A DNA stretch of 6,697 nt from the NCBI GenBank assembly GCA_903923345.1, contig CAIXXI010000359.1, positions 1-6,697 on the forward strand, in the 5' to 3' direction. Position numbers and translations under genes: made by a program. Within the stretch, counting starts at the first letter, position 1; each line of letters opens with the position of its first letter. The notes under the pieces were generated by a model that was given only the letters and a program-made list of their open reading frames with translations, was not told where the DNA came from and ran no database searches. This DNA is from an uncultured Burkholderiales bacterium (lineage in GTDB: Bacteria > Pseudomonadota > Gammaproteobacteria > Burkholderiales > Burkholderiaceae_E). Positions 4,917-6,697 of the stretch are shown here, piece after piece.

Positions 4917-6697
4917 ATGCCGAGTCAGGCAACGGCGACGCTGCGATGGTGGTGCTGGCTGGCCCTGGGTCAATGGCGTGCGGCACCCGGGCGCGCGGCG
5001 GTGTCGGTCCTGGCTGTGGCCATTGGCGTGGCGCTGGCCCTGGCGATTCATCTGGTCAATGCCTCGGCGCTGGAGGAATTTCGCCAGGCCATCGCCACCG
5101 TCAACGGCGAATCTCACGTCCAGATCCGTGCAAAAGACGGGGCATTTGATGAGGCCCTCTGGGCGGATCTGACGCGGTCGACACCGCCCGGAATCGGCGC
5201 AATGAGCCCGGTCATCGAAACCGACCTGATCCTTGACCGTGAATCATCCGCACAGTTGGACGCTGCCGATCGGCCACGCTCGCTGCGATTGATCGCCATC
5301 GATCCGTTCGCGGCCGCAGCGGTGACGCCTGCGTTGATGCCGCTGCCGCAGTCCGCGTCGGGGCAAGACGGGACATCGTCGGGAGATGGCGGAGGTGCCG
5401 ATTCGCCGTTGTTCAGTGCCGATGCGGTGTTTCTGTCGCAGGCCGCGCTGGAGGCGCTCGGTGCGCGGGTCGGCGACCCATTGCGAATCCTCGTCGGATT
5501 GCGGCCGGTCGATTTACGCATCGCCGGCACCGTCCCGGGCGCAGCGCCGGGCCAACGTCTCGCAGTCATGGACCTGGGCACCGCACAGTGGCGCCTGGAC
5601 TGGCTCGGACGCCTGTCACGCATCGACCTGCGGCTTGCTGAAGGCGCGGACCCCAAGCAGGTGGAGCTGGCGGTGTTGGCCCTGCTGCCTGCGGATGCGG
5701 CCTGGTCCAAGCCACAGGCGAGCGAGCAGCGCATGTCCAATGTGTCGCGCGCGTATCGGGTCAACCTGAATGTGCTGGCGCTGGTGGCGCTCTTTACCGG
5801 AGCCTTTCTCGTGTTCACCACGATGGCGCTGTCGGTCGCCCGCCAGCAAGGCGAACTGGCTCTACTGGGCGTCATGGGCGCATCGCGTCAGGCCCGGCTC
5901 GGTGCGGTGCTCGCCCAGGGTGTTCTGCTGGGGCTGGTTGGGGCGCTTGCCGGTGTGGCCATCGGGGTGATGCTGGCGGCGGGTGTTCTGGGTGCAGTCG
6001 GTGGCGACCTGGGTGGCGGCTATTTCAGCGGGTCCAGACCCAGGCTGTCACTGGATGCGCTCACCCTGGCCGGGTTCGGGGCACTGGGCGTGGCGGTCGG
6101 TGTGCTGGGTGCTCTGGCACCGGCCTGGTCTTCAGCGCGCTTGCCGCCCGCGCAGGCGCTGCGCAGCGGCAGCGCAGAAGACATGCTGGCCGGACTGTCG
6201 CGGGGTCCCTGGGTCCTTGCGCTGGCGCTGACGGGCGCAGCCCTGCTGTTTGCCCCGCCAATTGGCGGATTGCCGCTCGCAGCCTACCTGGCCATCGCAC
6301 TGTGGCTGGTGGCTGGCATTGCCTGCGTGCCGCTGCTCACCCGAGCGATGGGGCGGCTGCTGTCGCGTGTGGCCGATGCCTGGCTGTGGAAGAGCCCATC
6401 GGCATGGCTGGCCTGCACCCGACTGGCCCAGTCCCCCGGGACCGTGGCTGCAGGGCTGGCCGGCGTGGTGGCCAGCTTCGCCCTCGCATCGGCCATGGGC
6501 ATCATGGTGAGCAGCTTCAGAACCTCGGTTGCGCAGTGGCTCGATGCGGTGCTGCCAGCCGATGTCTATGCACGCGCCCCCTCGGGGGGGCAGGCACCAC
6601 TTGACCCTGCCCGACAGGCTGCCATCGCGGCAGCACCCGGGGTGATTCGCGCCGAATTCCTGCGCACCGTCGAACTCAGCCTCGACCCCGAACGGCC
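4917..6697 (+). CDS. FtsX-like (YbbP-type) ABC transporter permease, partial
   Basis: Inner-membrane permease of a type VII ABC system, partner of the ATPase just upstream. The frame is open to the right edge: 593 codons are visible and the C-terminus is missing. Predicted layout from the 4917 start: TM1 about 28-48 (VSVLAVAIGVALALAIHLV); a large periplasmic domain to about 280; TM2 285-308; TM3 333-355; TM4 382-402; TM5 432-447; TM6 454-475; TM7 509-530; then the start of a second periplasmic domain. The TM2-TM3 link contains the FtsX-type ARQQGELALLGVMGASR (about 310-326), and after TM4 comes PAQALR. Two periplasmic domains and more than four membrane segments fit the approximately 800-residue, ten-helix YbbP architecture, not the four-helix MacB or LolC. 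A Gly/Ser/Asp-rich insert (145-163) lies in the first periplasmic domain. An in-frame ATG at 4899 is an alternative start. Likely role: moving or extracting a hydrophobic compound or lipoprotein at the outer face of the inner membrane (inferred). Confidence 0.93.
   Translation, partial: MPSQATATLRWWCWLALGQWRAAPGRAAVSVLAVAIGVALALAIHLVNASALEEFRQAIATVNGESHVQIRAKDGAFDEALWADLTRSTPPGIGAMSPVIETDLILDRESSAQLDAADRPRSLRLIAIDPFAAAAVTPALMPLPQSASGQDGTSSGDGGGADSPLFSADAVFLSQAALEALGARVGDPLRILVGLRPVDLRIAGTVPGAAPGQRLAVMDLGTAQWRLDWLGRLSRIDLRLAEGADPKQVELAVLALLPADAAWSKPQASEQRMSNVSRAYRVNLNVLALVALFTGAFLVFTTMALSVARQQGELALLGVMGASRQARLGAVLAQGVLLGLVGALAGVAIGVMLAAGVLGAVGGDLGGGYFSGSRPRLSLDALTLAGFGALGVAVGVLGALAPAWSSARLPPAQALRSGSAEDMLAGLSRGPWVLALALTGAALLFAPPIGGLPLAAYLAIALWLVAGIACVPLLTRAMGRLLSRVADAWLWKSPSAWLACTRLAQSPGTVAAGLAGVVASFALASAMGIMVSSFRTSVAQWLDAVLPADVYARAPSGGQAPLDPARQAAIAAAPGVIRAEFLRTVELSLDPER

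Noticed and set aside
5114..5875. Minus-strand open frame (253 codons) opposite the permease
   Set aside because: Ser/Arg-rich shadow of the permease gene; the plus-strand frame is continuous with FtsX-type features.

Overview
The window looks like a chromosomal segment of a high-GC betaproteobacterium, probably Burkholderiales-like. The main evidence is the FabI protein, whose many family-specific stretches (for example GLLSNRSIAYG, VFPCDVAEDEQIDALF and FAPREAI) match the FabI type I know from that group. All genes share the same GC-rich codon use. There is no sign of mobile DNA, RNA genes or CRISPR, and coding density is about 98%.

Left part (bases 1-2435, minus strand): the start of a yejABEF-type peptide importer operon. 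yejA encodes the periplasmic binding protein and is complete. It is followed after only 2 nt by yejB, an inner-membrane permease that runs off the left edge. The remaining permease and ATPase genes (yejE, yejF) would be expected further left.

Centre (2462-3247, plus strand): fabI, the NADH-dependent enoyl-ACP reductase of fatty acid synthesis. It is divergent from yejA with only 26 nt between the two start codons, so the promoters must be packed into, or overlap, the ends of the two genes.

Right part (3326-6697, plus strand): an alpha/beta-hydrolase, a LolD/YbbA-type ABC ATPase and a long FtsX-type (YbbP-like) permease. They are joined by start/stop overlaps (TGATG, then ATGA or a 14-nt gap) and are almost certainly co-translated. 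The permease is cut by the right edge. A 78-nt gap after fabI holds a strong predicted hairpin. The layout suggests an exporter or lipid-extracting ABC complex expressed with a soluble esterase-like enzyme. This recalls the E. coli YbbA-YbbP/TesA pairing, with an unrelated hydrolase fold in place of TesA. This set is the part of the window with the least settled function and is the most interesting lead; nothing here is clearly a wholly new system.
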